From assembly GCA_963676345.2 (NCBI GenBank), contig CAXXTS010000002.1, forward strand, positions 372,001 to 436,000: a stretch of DNA of 64,000 bases. The letters run 5' to 3'. The notes beneath the pieces are model-generated. The model was not told the DNA's origin, did no database searches, and was given only the letters and a program-made list of their open reading frames with translations. The position numbers and the translations under genes were made by a program. The DNA comes from G963665925 sp963676345. Lineage in GTDB: Bacteria > Bacillota > Clostridia > Peptostreptococcales > Acidaminobacteraceae. Shown in pieces: positions 16,512 through 25,920 of the stretch. The first letter of the stretch is position 1. Each line of letters starts with the position of its first letter.

Positions 16512-19500
16512 TTATTGCAGAATGACAGCATCTTCACCAAGAAAACGTTTTACCGTCTCTAGTAGGTCAGAATCTACTTCAACCCAGAGATTTGAAGCTG
16601 TTGTAAGCTTTTTCTTCTGACTTTCAACATATAAAACAACGGGTGTATTGCCAGGATGTTTTAGAAGGATATCCTTCAATTGTCTGAAAAATGAATCATC
16701 GAGTTCCGAAACCTTCAAATAGAGCTTCTCCCCACTTTGTCCAGACTGCTGTAATCCGCTTTTTATCCCGCGGGATGTATTGTGTCCCGATTGCTTGTGA
16801 GAAAGTTGACCCGCTTGAACTTTCGCATTTTCTTTTACAGATTTTTCAAGCCCCCTCTTGTTATAGGGTCCTCTTCTGCGAGCCAGTGCATTTTTTTGCA
16901 TCACCTTTTTCACATTATCCTCGTCAAGTGGATACACATAATCCACAACAATTTTTGGATCTTCATCTTCTTTAACACTAAGTCTGCCTGATACAATAAT
17001 AAAATCATCTGCATTTAAGATATCTGCAAACCTCTGGTATATTTTAGGAAATACTAAGGCTTCAATTTGTCCGAATAAGTCCTCAACCGTGATAAAGGCC
17101 ATACGCGTTCCCGCTCGTGTCATTTTCTCGACTTTGCCTGCAACCATACCTGCTAGCACAACCACGTGATTGTCCTTCCTGTGAATTGTGCCATCTTCCT
17201 GAGCATCTTTTAGTTCTGATAAATTAATTGAACTAACCGACTCTACCCACTGGGCGTATTCTGAAAGGGGATGTCCACTTAAATAGATACCCAACATTTC
17301 CTTTTCAAAAGCTAATTTTACCTTAAGTTGAAATTCCTTTATATCCGGCAAGCGATACGCCTTAAATACATCAGGTACATCCGACTCCATTCCAGAAAAC
17401 AGAGACACCTGACCTGCAACGTTCTTCCGACTTTCCTGCTGGACACCATCCACTATTTTTTCATATACGGCAAGTAGCTGGGACCTAAACTCACCCTGCC
17501 CATCAAATGCCCCGGCTTTAATGAGACTCTCAATAGCTTTTCTATTAAGTTCTTTTGAATCAATGGACTCACAAAACTCTAAAAAACTGGAATAGCCATC
17601 TTTTCCCCTATTTTCAACAATGCTCTTAATAATGCCATTTCCAACGTTTTTGACAGCATGCAGACCGTATCGAATTCTATTTTTTGATACTGAGAACTTG
17701 CCGTAAGACTCATTTATACTTGGTGCAAGCACCTCAATGCCCATGCGCTTGCAGTCTTGAATATATTGGGCCAATTTGGCTTGATGCCCCATTACACTCG
17801 TCATGAGTGCTGCCATAAACTCAACCGGATAATGGGTCTTTAAATAGGCCGTTTGATAGGCAATGATTGCATATCCTGCTGCATGCGACTTATTAAATGC
17901 GTACTTAGCAAAATCTATCATGTCATCAAAAACTGCATTAGCGACATTTTCAGGAACACCCCTTCTAAGGCATCCTTCAATCTCAACATTTCCGTTCTCA
18001 TCAATCTTTCCATGTATAAAGTACTGACGTTCCTGCTCCATGACGTCCATTTTCTTTTTAGACATAGCGCGCCGAACAAGGTCAGATCTGCCATAAGAAT
18101 AGCCCCCTAAGTCACGTACAATCTGCATAACCTGTTCCTGATAGACCAAGCAGCCATAGGATACACCCAAGATTTGTTTTAGCATTGGATGGGCGTAGGT
18201 AATATCCTCAGGATGGTTCTTATTGTAAATATACTTTGGAATGGAATCCATTGGTCCGGGGCGATATAAGGAAATTCCCGCAATGATGTCTTCCAGTGCT
18301 TTAGGCTTAAGCTCCCGCATAAATCTGCGCATTCCAGAGGACTCAAGCTGAAATACCCCAAGCGTTTCTCCAGTTCCAATCATGTCATAGACAGCCTGAT
18401 CATCGAACGCCATTTTACCAAAATCTGGAACCGGATGTCCGCTGTGTTTTATCAAGTTCAGTGCATTTTTTATGACCGTTAGATTACGCAGGCCCAAAAA
18501 GTCCATTTTTAAAAGGCCCAGTTCTTCAAGAAGCACCATGTTGTATTGTGTAGACACGTTGTTATCATGCACATAAAGGGGTACATAATGATCGACAGGC
18601 TCCTTTGAAATAACCACACCCGCAGCATGTGTAGATGCATGGCGTGGCATACCTTCTACCTGCATTGCAGCAGAAATAACCCTGCGTGCCCCTTCGTCAG
18701 AATCATAGAGATTTTGAAGTGCTGGGTTCATTTTAAGTGCCTTTTTTATGGTCATGCCCAGTTGAAAGGGAATAGCCTTGGCTATGCGGTCGGTTTCCTG
18801 ATAGGACAAGTTAACAACCCGTCCGACATCGCGTACTGCAGCGCGGGCTGCCATGGTTCCAAATGTAATGATCTGAGCCACATGGTCTTTACCATATTTG
18901 CGCACCACATAGTCAATGACCTCTTGTCTGCGATCATCTTCAAAGTCAATATCAATATCCGGCATCGTAATACGCTCAGGGTTTAAAAAACGTTCGAAAA
19001 TAAGCTCGTATTTAATCGGGTCTACATCTGTAATATAAAGCACATAGGCTACTAAACTGCCGCCACAGCTCCCACGGCCCGGCCCTACAATAATGCCATT
19101 ATCCTTTGCATATTTTATAAAATCCCATGTAATGAGAAAATAATCTTCATACCCCATCTGCTCAATAATGCCAAGTTCAAAATCAAGCCTTTCTAGAAGC
19201 GCATCATTTACAGTATCATAACGATCCTTCAAACCTTCAAGACAAAGAGACCTCAGAGTTTCACCTGCATTTCCTGTCTTGATTTGACCTTTTGCTTCTG
19301 ACGAATTTTCAAGCGGATAGGCGGGTAAATGCAAAGTGTCAAAATCAAAATCAAACTGACAACGCTCTGCGATAGCAACCGTGTTGGAAATGGCTTCAGG
19401 TGCATAAGGAAAAATCGCCGCCATCTCTTCCGGCGATTTCAAATAGAACTCTCTAGTTGGGAATCGCATACGGTCTACTTCTTCAAGCAACTTACCCGTT

Positions 19501-20177
19501 TGAATACAAAGTAAGATATCGTGCACATCGTGGTCATCTTTTTCAATATAATGCACATCATTGGTGGCAACCAGTGGAATAGATGTCTCACCACTCAGTC
19601 TCACAAGCTGCATATTAACTTTTTTTTGTACCTCTATACCGTGGTCTTGAAGTTCAAGGTAAAATCGCTCTGGGCCAAAAATTTTTCTGAGTCTAAGAGC
19701 CAGCTTTTTAGCATCTTCATATCGATCTTCCATGAGCAGTTGCTGAATATCACCTGCCAGACAGGCACTTAAGCAAATGAGCCCTTCACTGTATTGACTC
19801 AAAATTTCATAGTCAATTCTAGGCTTATAGTAAAAGCCTTCAACAAACCCCATGGAAACCAAATGAATTAGGTTCTGATAGCCTATTTCGTTTTCAACAA
19901 GCAAAACCAAGTGGCCCTGGTCTCTGTCTGCTCGACCACTTTTATCCTGCATTGAACGCGGCGCCATATAGACTTCACACCCAATAATGGGTTTTATACC
20001 ATGTTTCTTAGCTTCTTTATAAAAATCAACGACGCCAAACATGACACCGTGATCCGTTATGGCCACAGAACTCATATTTAGCGCCTTCGCTTTTTCAAAG
20101 AGTTTTGATATACGTGTGAATCCATCCAGCAAACTGTATTCAGTATGTAGATGCAGATGCACAAATTGAGTACTCAT
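16512..20177 (-). CDS. dnaE: DNA polymerase III subunit alpha (DnaE1 type)
   Basis: Replicative polymerase of 1221 aa. The N-terminal PHP domain starts FVHLHLHTEYSLLDG. The C-family catalytic aspartates lie in MPDIDIDFEDDRR (about residue 405), preceded by GPGRGSCGGSL. The tandem helix-hairpin-helix and OB-fold follow (VVVLAGMVAGKVEKMT...TVEDLFGQIEALVFP, near 1000-1060). There is no 3'-5' exonuclease insertion, so it is DnaE, not PolC. GGAG lies 7 nt before the ATG. It is 11 nt downstream of a lipoprotein gene and likely in its transcript. Confidence 0.97.
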   Translation of the reverse strand: MSTQFVHLHLHTEYSLLDGFTRISKLFEKAKALNMSSVAITDHGVMFGVVDFYKEAKKHGIKPIIGCEVYMAPRSMQDKSGRADRDQGHLVLLVENEIGYQNLIHLVSMGFVEGFYYKPRIDYEILSQYSEGLICLSACLAGDIQQLLMEDRYEDAKKLALRLRKIFGPERFYLELQDHGIEVQKKVNMQLVRLSGETSIPLVATNDVHYIEKDDHDVHDILLCIQTGKLLEEVDRMRFPTREFYLKSPEEMAAIFPYAPEAISNTVAIAERCQFDFDFDTLHLPAYPLENSSEAKGQIKTGNAGETLRSLCLEGLKDRYDTVNDALLERLDFELGIIEQMGYEDYFLITWDFIKYAKDNGIIVGPGRGSCGGSLVAYVLYITDVDPIKYELIFERFLNPERITMPDIDIDFEDDRRQEVIDYVVRKYGKDHVAQIITFGTMAARAAVRDVGRVVNLSYQETDRIAKAIPFQLGMTIKKALKMNPALQNLYDSDEGARRVISAAMQVEGMPRHASTHAAGVVISKEPVDHYVPLYVHDNNVSTQYNMVLLEELGLLKMDFLGLRNLTVIKNALNLIKHSGHPVPDFGKMAFDDQAVYDMIGTGETLGVFQLESSGMRRFMRELKPKALEDIIAGISLYRPGPMDSIPKYIYNKNHPEDITYAHPMLKQILGVSYGCLVYQEQVMQIVRDLGGYSYGRSDLVRRAMSKKKMDVMEQERQYFIHGKIDENGNVEIEGCLRRGVPENVANAVFDDMIDFAKYAFNKSHAAGYAIIAYQTAYLKTHYPVEFMAALMTSVMGHQAKLAQYIQDCKRMGIEVLAPSINESYGKFSVSKNRIRYGLHAVKNVGNGIIKSIVENRGKDGYSSFLEFCESIDSKELNRKAIESLIKAGAFDGQGEFRSQLLAVYEKIVDGVQQESRKNVAGQVSLFSGMESDVPDVFKAYRLPDIKEFQLKVKLAFEKEMLGIYLSGHPLSEYAQWVESVSSINLSELKDAQEDGTIHRKDNHVVVLAGMVAGKVEKMTRAGTRMAFITVEDLFGQIEALVFPKIYQRFADILNADDFIIVSGRLSVKEDEDPKIVVDYVYPLDEDNVKKVMQKNALARRRGPYNKRGLEKSVKENAKVQAGQLSHKQSGHNTSRGIKSGLQQSGQSGEKLYLKVSELDDSFFRQLKDILLKHPGNTPVVLYVESQKKKLTTASNLWVEVDSDLLETVKRFLGEDAVILQ

Positions 20178-20188
20178 CGCAAACTCCT

Positions 20189-21427
20189 TTACTCTTCAAC
20201 TTTATATTCTAATGCTTCTATCCAAATTTCAGATACGACTGCCTTGATGTCCTTAGGCATAGCAGGTACTCTGTGCGCATTGAGTTCACCTTGCTTCATA
20301 TCGCTGCGTTTTATCGTAACTGATCTAACTTCCCTTGATGTCTCATCAGGCATAATGGAAGTATCTATAACTGGAATACTGCCCCAGTTGGACGGTGTGT
20401 ACTTATAAGCCTGTGCTTGTGCAGAAATCATGTAGTTTGCAACAATCATTGCACCCGATTTATTGGGCGCACTGTGCGCAATAACAACGCCGTCATTGGT
20501 GCCCGCTGTTCCTTCATCCATTATAAATGAACGTGCAGCATAAGGGTACACTTCAGATTTTGCATATTTGGATGCCTTATTTGTATCCGTAGACAAGGCA
20601 AAACTGACTTTTCCATCATAGAATAATTGATCGAGATGACGTTCGTTACTCGGGAAGACTGCCCCCTCTTTCCAAAGCTTTGGTCTTAGTATTGCAAGGG
20701 CTTCAAGTGCGGGAGCGAGCATCGGCTCAATTACTTCACGTTTTGCCTCAGCTTGGTAGAGCTTCTCATAGTCAACAAATGCAGCTATAAAAGTCTCCAT
20801 AAAAAGCTCACCCGACTTTTCAGGTGGCAGCGGGAATGCGAACTGCCCCGGTGCACTACGCAGTGTCTCAATAAAAGTTTGCATCGTTGCTGGCGGTTCT
20901 AGAATCATGTCCTCATCGTAAATGAAAACCAGTTGTTCTCTACCCACAGGAATAAAATGTCCTTGGGTTGGAATCCCTTGTTCATACATAAACTCATAGT
21001 CTTCTGGGTTAATATTGGTATAGTAATTCGGGAGTTTTTCCATAAAAGGTCCATACAACAGCTCGTTTTCCATCAACTTCTTAAAAGAGTCATCTGCTAT
21101 ATAAATCATGTCAATAGAACCCGTTTCTATTTCATTTTGCTTTTGCGAATACAACTTTTCATATATATCCGACATCGGCTTTCTGATTAACTGAAGATTA
21201 ATACCATACTCGCTGAGTACACCTGGTACAACGGATCTGGTCAGCCATTTTTCAAGATTTTCATTTGACTCAGTGTAATAGAGGGTTACTGTTGTTCCAG
21301 TTGCACTTTCTAGCAGCAGATTCCACTCCCTTGATGTTATTGACGGATTTTCTACTATTTCCTCCTGTTGACAGCCTGCAAGCAAGACTGAAATTATTAA
21401 CAGAAGTATACACAATCGCCCCTTCAT
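20189..21427 (-). CDS. Extracellular solute-binding-like lipoprotein
   Basis: A 412-aa lipoprotein with signal peptide and lipobox LLAGC (cysteine about residue 19). The start ATG 21427 is preceded by GGGAGG. The body resembles family 1 extracellular solute-binding proteins (two-lobe periplasmic fold; segments such as IDMIYIADDSFKKL and GKVSFALSTDTNKA). No transporter permease or ATPase lies nearby; the next gene is dnaE 11 nt on. It may be an orphan binding protein; its ligand is unknown. Confidence 0.72.
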   Translation of the reverse strand: MKGRLCILLLIISVLLAGCQQEEIVENPSITSREWNLLLESATGTTVTLYYTESNENLEKWLTRSVVPGVLSEYGINLQLIRKPMSDIYEKLYSQKQNEIETGSIDMIYIADDSFKKLMENELLYGPFMEKLPNYYTNINPEDYEFMYEQGIPTQGHFIPVGREQLVFIYDEDMILEPPATMQTFIETLRSAPGQFAFPLPPEKSGELFMETFIAAFVDYEKLYQAEAKREVIEPMLAPALEALAILRPKLWKEGAVFPSNERHLDQLFYDGKVSFALSTDTNKASKYAKSEVYPYAARSFIMDEGTAGTNDGVVIAHSAPNKSGAMIVANYMISAQAQAYKYTPSNWGSIPVIDTSIMPDETSREVRSVTIKRSDMKQGELNAHRVPAMPKDIKAVVSEIWIEALEYKVEE

Positions 21428-21621
21428 ATGTCGGCCTCCCAATTTGTATGCTCTACCTTGGAGTCGCATGCTGTCTAGAAAATGTTGACTTTTCAGGCAA
21501 CCTCAGTACACATGTACTCCACCGGATTCAATTCTGTCTTATTAAAATTATACCGTATTATGCCCCTCTATTATAGAGTAAAGTGTCCCCAAAGTATTCC
21601 TGCTGAGGTCACAAACAAAAC

Positions 21622-21700
21622 AAGCACCCTCACATTGGGGTGCTTCGTCATTACAAAATCCAGCAGGTTGGGCTTCTTGATGTTGACCGCCACTGCTGGA
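21622..21700 (-). terminator. Tandem terminators after the HD-GYP gene
   Basis: On the minus strand TCCAGCAG/CTGCTGGA (21700-21693 with 21666-21659) is followed by TTTTG, and AAGCACCC/GGGTGCTT (21645-21638 with 21629-21622) by GTTTTGTTTG. They fill most of the 362-bp gap before the lipoprotein gene. The rest of the gap (21428-21621) holds A/T-rich promoter-like sequence with a TATAAT at 21552-21547 but no clear -35. Confidence 0.7.
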
Positions 21701-21789
21701 CTTTACTATTATTTGGTAAAAACAAAGCTGTTCCAGCACATACAAGCACAACTTATAAATGCTATGACAAATGGCATCCAGTACAAAAC

Positions 21790-22938
21790 TTAACCAGATA
21801 CACCTTGTTCAAAACGCGAATACCCAAGCTGCTTTCTATGGGGATCAACGTCATAAATCCGAACTTTCGGATTTTTTTTCAGATCAATCTCATAATACCC
21901 CTTCACAGGATTGAGATATTTATCTACAAGCACACGTACAACAGGAAGGTCGCGATTCTTTTTAGTAATCATAGCATACTCCCCAGTGCTGAGAATGATG
22001 TTTAGACCCAGCGGGTAATATCCCACGACCTTTAAGAATATACGCACGATTTCCTTATCGAATTGTGCATCGCTTTCTTTTAAAATATGTTCCATCGCCT
22101 TGTATGGATTTTCTTTAGCACAATAAACACGATCTGTGGTAATGGCATCAAACACATCCGCCACCGCGACTATCTTAGCATAGATATGTATGTTTTGTGC
22201 ATTCTTACCTGTCGGGTAACCGCCTCCATCAAATCTTTCATGATGATAAAGTGCAACACACGCCGATGTCTCGGTGATATTTGGAATGCGCTTAAGCGCC
22301 TCATAACCCAAAATGGTGTGCTTTCTTACAACATCCATTTCTTCATCATTTAATGCACCAGGTTTATTGAGAATTTCTTGAGAAATCATTCTTTTTCCAA
22401 CATCATGGAGCAAGGCACCAATCCCCAGTTCGACAAGTCTAACCTTGTTAAAGCCCATGTATATGCCACATATAACGGACATCACACAAACATTTACTGA
22501 ATGCTGAAATACATACTCATCAATTGATCTCAAATTAGATAAATTGAATGTAATGTCCTCATTAGAAAACACCTCTTCAATAATGGTATTGACGACTAAG
22601 TAAAGCTTATCTGCATCAACTTCTGTGCTAGAGGCAATATTTTCCATGCATTCACGTACAAGAACAGAGGCTTCCTCACGCGTTCTTCTAATAATAACAT
22701 CGCGTTCACCTGTTCTAGTCTGTTGATTTCCAGCACTTTTAGGCGCTTCTCCTTCAACAGCAGCTGCATCGACCTGTATTTGTACTGACACATACCCAAG
22801 TTCTTTTATTTTATCAATATATGCTTGTCGTAAAATAATACCGTCTGACAAGAGCGTGTTACCCGACGAATCAAATATAGTTTCACCAAGTATCATTCCG
22901 GATTTTAGAGTTCCAATCCCTTTCGTCATTCTCTTCAT
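21790..22938 (-). CDS. HD-GYP domain protein, putative cyclic-di-GMP phosphodiesterase
   Basis: A 382-aa protein. The C-terminal half is an HD-GYP hydrolase with LLHDVGKRM, an inner histidine in RKHTILGYEALKR, and HHERFDGGGYPTGK. These metal ligands fit cleavage of cyclic di-GMP to pGpG or GMP. The N-terminal ~120 residues lack a recognised sensor and there is no membrane segment. I chose ATG 22938 because GGAGG lies about 10 nt upstream. It ends the Nudix-whiA-HPr cluster and is followed by tandem terminators. Confidence 0.88.
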   Translation of the reverse strand: MKRMTKGIGTLKSGMILGETIFDSSGNTLLSDGIILRQAYIDKIKELGYVSVQIQVDAAAVEGEAPKSAGNQQTRTGERDVIIRRTREEASVLVRECMENIASSTEVDADKLYLVVNTIIEEVFSNEDITFNLSNLRSIDEYVFQHSVNVCVMSVICGIYMGFNKVRLVELGIGALLHDVGKRMISQEILNKPGALNDEEMDVVRKHTILGYEALKRIPNITETSACVALYHHERFDGGGYPTGKNAQNIHIYAKIVAVADVFDAITTDRVYCAKENPYKAMEHILKESDAQFDKEIVRIFLKVVGYYPLGLNIILSTGEYAMITKKNRDLPVVRVLVDKYLNPVKGYYEIDLKKNPKVRIYDVDPHRKQLGYSRFEQGVSG

Positions 22939-23019
22939 CGACTCAGGACCTCCATATGATGCCAAATTATGGTTTAGAGTCACCTGAAACCACAAACACT
23001 AGTACAACCTCTGGTAAAA

Positions 23020-23286
23020 CTATAGCTTAGCTAGTTCATTAACGATTAGATTCTCTATGGCTTCCATAGCCTCGCGTTCATCAACGCCTTCAATAGTAAC
23101 TTCAATTTCGTCACCTTTGTGAACCCCCATGGAGATAATCCCCATGATGCTTTTTCCATCAATCATAATGTGTTCTTTTGAAACATAAATTTCAGAACTG
23201 AATTGATTTGTCATTTCTACGAATTTTCCTGCAGCTCTTGCATGAAGGCCGGAATCATTCGTGATGTTTAGTGTTTTTTTGATCAT
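23020..23286 (-). CDS. ptsH: HPr-family phosphocarrier protein
   Basis: 88-aa HPr. His15 in SGLHARAA is the site phosphorylated by enzyme I, and Ser46 in DGKSIMGI is the site for HPr kinase, so this is a full HPr and not the Crh paralog (which lacks His15). It carries phosphate in the sugar PTS and, as HPr-Ser-P, acts in carbon catabolite control. No other PTS genes lie in the window; it follows whiA by 14 nt, the place crh takes in Bacillus. Confidence 0.93.
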   Translation of the reverse strand: MIKKTLNITNDSGLHARAAGKFVEMTNQFSSEIYVSKEHIMIDGKSIMGIISMGVHKGDEIEVTIEGVDEREAMEAIENLIVNELAKL

Positions 23287-23300
23287 TTCGATCCACCTTC

Positions 23301-24236
23301 CTAAATACCGAGACTCTCCGCGAATTTGTGTATTTTCTTAAATCTATGATTGACACCCGATTTGCCAACCGGTGGGTCAAGCATTTCTCCAAGCTCTTTG
23401 AGGCTTGCCTCAGGTTGTTCCAGCCTTAGCTGTGCTAATTGCGAAAGCCCTTCTGGCAATGCACCTAAGCCAACCATTGATTCTATAAGTTCTATATCTT
23501 GAACCTGTCTCATAGCTGCATTCACTGTTTTGTTCAGGTTCGCAGTTTCACAATTCACAAGACGATTGACATCGTTACGCATCTGCTTGACAATTCGGAC
23601 ATTTTCAAAATCAAGCAAAGCCCGATGTGCTCCAATTATGTTGAGCAAATCTACAATTTGATCGCCTTCTTTTAAATATACAATGTAATTTGATTTTCTA
23701 TCAATCAGCTTAGACTCAAGTCCGAACTCATTGATAAGGGTTCTGAGCGAATCCCCGTACTCTTCATTGTGTGTAATAAACTCTAAGTGATAGCCTTTTT
23801 CCGGATCACTTACAGAGCCACCGCCTAAAAAGGCGCCGCGTATATATGCTCTTTTACAGCAAGTATCTTTCAAAATGAATGTTGGTACAGCATCATTAAT
23901 TCTAAAAAAACCGCCGTCTTCAACGAGTATACCCACTTTTTTCAGTATATCGCTGGCATTTTCTATTTGAATTTGATAAGCATTTCCCTTTTTAAGTGTC
24001 TTATTCTTCTCAACAACAACTTCAGTGTGTATATTGAAATTCTTCTTAAAAAAAGTAAATATCAATCGAGCTATCGCTGGATTCTCAGTTAAAATATTTA
24101 AATCAGTCCGAGAGAGCCCTTTAAGCTTAATCGCCCCGCTGGTACGGATAAGCGCCGATAACTCAGCCAATTGGCAGCAAGGTTCTTCAGACCGAATACG
24201 CGAGAGCTCATTTTTTGTAGTCGACGAAAAGGACAT
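23301..24236 (-). CDS. whiA: DNA-binding protein WhiA
   Basis: 311-aa WhiA: an N-terminal degenerate LAGLIDADG homing-endonuclease-like domain (RGAFLGGGSVSDPEKGYHLEF near 135) and a C-terminal helix-turn-helix (LRLEQPEASLKELGEMLDPPVGKSGVNHRFKKI near 270-305). It regulates sporulation in actinomycetes and influences cell division and chromosome segregation in Firmicutes. It follows the Nudix gene by 6 nt and precedes HPr by 14 nt, as part of a conserved cluster with yvcK and rapZ. Confidence 0.95.
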   Translation of the reverse strand: MSFSSTTKNELSRIRSEEPCCQLAELSALIRTSGAIKLKGLSRTDLNILTENPAIARLIFTFFKKNFNIHTEVVVEKNKTLKKGNAYQIQIENASDILKKVGILVEDGGFFRINDAVPTFILKDTCCKRAYIRGAFLGGGSVSDPEKGYHLEFITHNEEYGDSLRTLINEFGLESKLIDRKSNYIVYLKEGDQIVDLLNIIGAHRALLDFENVRIVKQMRNDVNRLVNCETANLNKTVNAAMRQVQDIELIESMVGLGALPEGLSQLAQLRLEQPEASLKELGEMLDPPVGKSGVNHRFKKIHKFAESLGI

Positions 24237-24242
24237 ACAGCA

Positions 24243-24662
24243 TCACTCTTTCAATTCTTGATATAAATGAATCGCCTTGGCAATCATATTTTTCTCATCT
24301 TCATATCGAACCGTTTCGTTAATTCGATTAATATGAATAAATTTGGCTTCAACAAATCCTTCTTCTTTTTGAGGCACTGTATTCGTGGTCTTTGCTTTCA
24401 TAACATACCACATTACATGCTTTTCAACGACTTCGTTATGGCTCCAACAATTTTTAAAACGATATGTTGTTTCCCCGAGGTAATCGATGATTTGTCCCTT
24501 GATGCCAGTTTCTTCTCTCACTTCTCGAAGCGCGGTTTGATCTGTGGTTTCGTCAGACTCTACTTTCCCCTTCGGAAGCACCCAATCTCCATTTATCTTC
24601 CGAAGCATGAGAACAGAGTTGCCTAAAAAAACAACGCCTCCTGCGCTCGTGATGGTTTTCAC
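24243..24662 (-). CDS. Nudix hydrolase
   Basis: 139-aa Nudix pyrophosphohydrolase. The Nudix box is GKVESDETTDQTALREVREETGI (residues 32-54 approximately), with the REVREE glutamates that bind Mg. Substrates of such small proteins include nucleotides, dinucleoside polyphosphates and capped RNA; which one applies cannot be told. It is the first gene of the whiA transcript, read from the extended -10 promoter at 24778-24786. Confidence 0.9.
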   Translation of the reverse strand: MKTITSAGGVVFLGNSVLMLRKINGDWVLPKGKVESDETTDQTALREVREETGIKGQIIDYLGETTYRFKNCWSHNEVVEKHVMWYVMKAKTTNTVPQKEEGFVEAKFIHINRINETVRYEDEKNMIAKAIHLYQELKE

Positions 24663-24777
24663 AAGGCTTCACTTCCTTATAGCTCCATAGGTGCTTTTAT
24701 CTATTTAGTATATCATAGAAAGAAGTTTTTTAAAACACGCGAAACAACGCAAACGCACGTTTTTACCTAGTTAAGGC

Positions 24778-24786
24778 ATTATACCA
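24778..24786 (-). promoter_or_regulatory. Extended -10 promoter of the Nudix-whiA-HPr transcript
   Basis: Minus strand TGG directly before TATAAT (24786-24778) is an extended -10 element. The -35 region is poor, as is common for such promoters. It lies between the yvcK terminator and the Nudix start codon. Confidence 0.5.
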
Positions 24787-24824
24787 TACCTTTGTTAATA
24801 TTAATTAAAAATAATATCAATTAG

Positions 24825-24869
24825 AAAACCTGCTAAACAAATGTCCTTCCTATTTGCTTAACAGGTTTT
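24825..24869 (-). terminator. Terminator of the murB-rapZ-yvcK operon
   Basis: Imperfect inverted repeat, AAAACCTG (24869-24862) with CAGGTTTT, extended by TAA/TTA and ATTTG/CAAAT pairs, 6 nt after the yvcK stop. The 3' tail is only moderately T-rich. Confidence 0.6.
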
Positions 24870-24874
24870 ACAAC

Positions 24875-25882
24875 TCATTCTAAAATTTTATGATAGATCT
24901 TGGTATCGACTATACCGACCAGTTTTTCAGCAATCTTTACAGCATCATGTTTTACATAGCCTTTTTCAATCTGAATAAAATCTTCTGAGAGGTATCCTAT
25001 CCCCATTTTATCAAGAAAGCGAATGTCTTCATTTTCTAAAAGCACTGCCTCAGACCCCTCTGCTTCATATTTACAAAGTGTTTCCGGTGGTATTTCTGAC
25101 TTGTTCACAAGCACCATATCAATCATATGGCTGCACCCATGCTCCAGTAGAGCCTGTACATGTTCTCTAACACTGTAGCCATCTGTTTCACCCGGCTGGG
25201 TCATGATGTTGGGAATGTATATTTTCTTAGCTTCTGACTTGCAGATGGCTTCTACAATCCCACCTACCAGCAGATTGGGAATAATGCTTGTATACAGGCT
25301 ACCAGGGCCCATAACTATAAGATCAGCCTCTTCAAGCGCTTCCAAAACTTCTGGAAGTGGCTGAACTGCACCTTCTTTGATGGCAATGGACTCTATTTTC
25401 TGTCCTGTTTCAAGAACGCGGATTGGGATAAGAGACTCCCCTTCAACACGCAGGCCGTTGCCCAAGGTGGCCACAAGTGACATTTCATGCGGTGTTACTG
25501 GCAGTACACGTCCAGTAATTGCAACGATATCACTGATTTTTTCAACCGCTTTTTCAAAGCTGCCCGATATACCAACAAGTGCTGCTATTAAAAGATTTCC
25601 AAAGCTTTGTCCCTTTAGTCCGCCTTCTGTAAATCTGTACTTGATTAAATCTTCCATAATAGGTTCTGTATTCGCAAGTGACAGAATACAGCTTCGTATG
25701 TCACCAGGAGGCAACATGCCAAGGTCTTCACGCAGAACACCAGACCCGCCACCATCATCTGCAACAGATACAACCGCCGTAATATCAGAAGTCACCTTTT
25801 TAAGTCCTCTTAGAAGGATAGACAGTCCTGTTCCGCCTCCTAGTGCGACTATTTTTATTTCTGTATCCACTTTAAGGGTCAC
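24875..25882 (-). CDS. yvcK: Gluconeogenesis factor YvcK/GlmR (CofD-like)
   Basis: 335-aa protein of the CofD/UPF0052 family. The nucleotide-binding start VALGGGTGLSILLRGL and VADDGGGSGVLREDLG are clear, with MGPGSLYTSIIPNLLVGGI later. In Bacillus it binds UDP-GlcNAc and is needed for cell-wall precursor synthesis on gluconeogenic carbon sources. It follows rapZ by 38 nt; this rapZ-yvcK-whiA order is highly conserved in Firmicutes. Confidence 0.95.
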   Translation of the reverse strand: MTLKVDTEIKIVALGGGTGLSILLRGLKKVTSDITAVVSVADDGGGSGVLREDLGMLPPGDIRSCILSLANTEPIMEDLIKYRFTEGGLKGQSFGNLLIAALVGISGSFEKAVEKISDIVAITGRVLPVTPHEMSLVATLGNGLRVEGESLIPIRVLETGQKIESIAIKEGAVQPLPEVLEALEEADLIVMGPGSLYTSIIPNLLVGGIVEAICKSEAKKIYIPNIMTQPGETDGYSVREHVQALLEHGCSHMIDMVLVNKSEIPPETLCKYEAEGSEAVLLENEDIRFLDKMGIGYLSEDFIQIEKGYVKHDAVKIAEKLVGIVDTKIYHKILE

Positions 25883-25920
25883 CTCACTTGAATTTTGATT
25901 TTATTTTTTGTCAAGGGAGG

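Noticed and set aside
23020..23286. Crh (catabolite repression HPr-like) because it follows whiA
   Set aside because: His15 is present, so it can be phosphorylated by enzyme I; Crh lacks that histidine.
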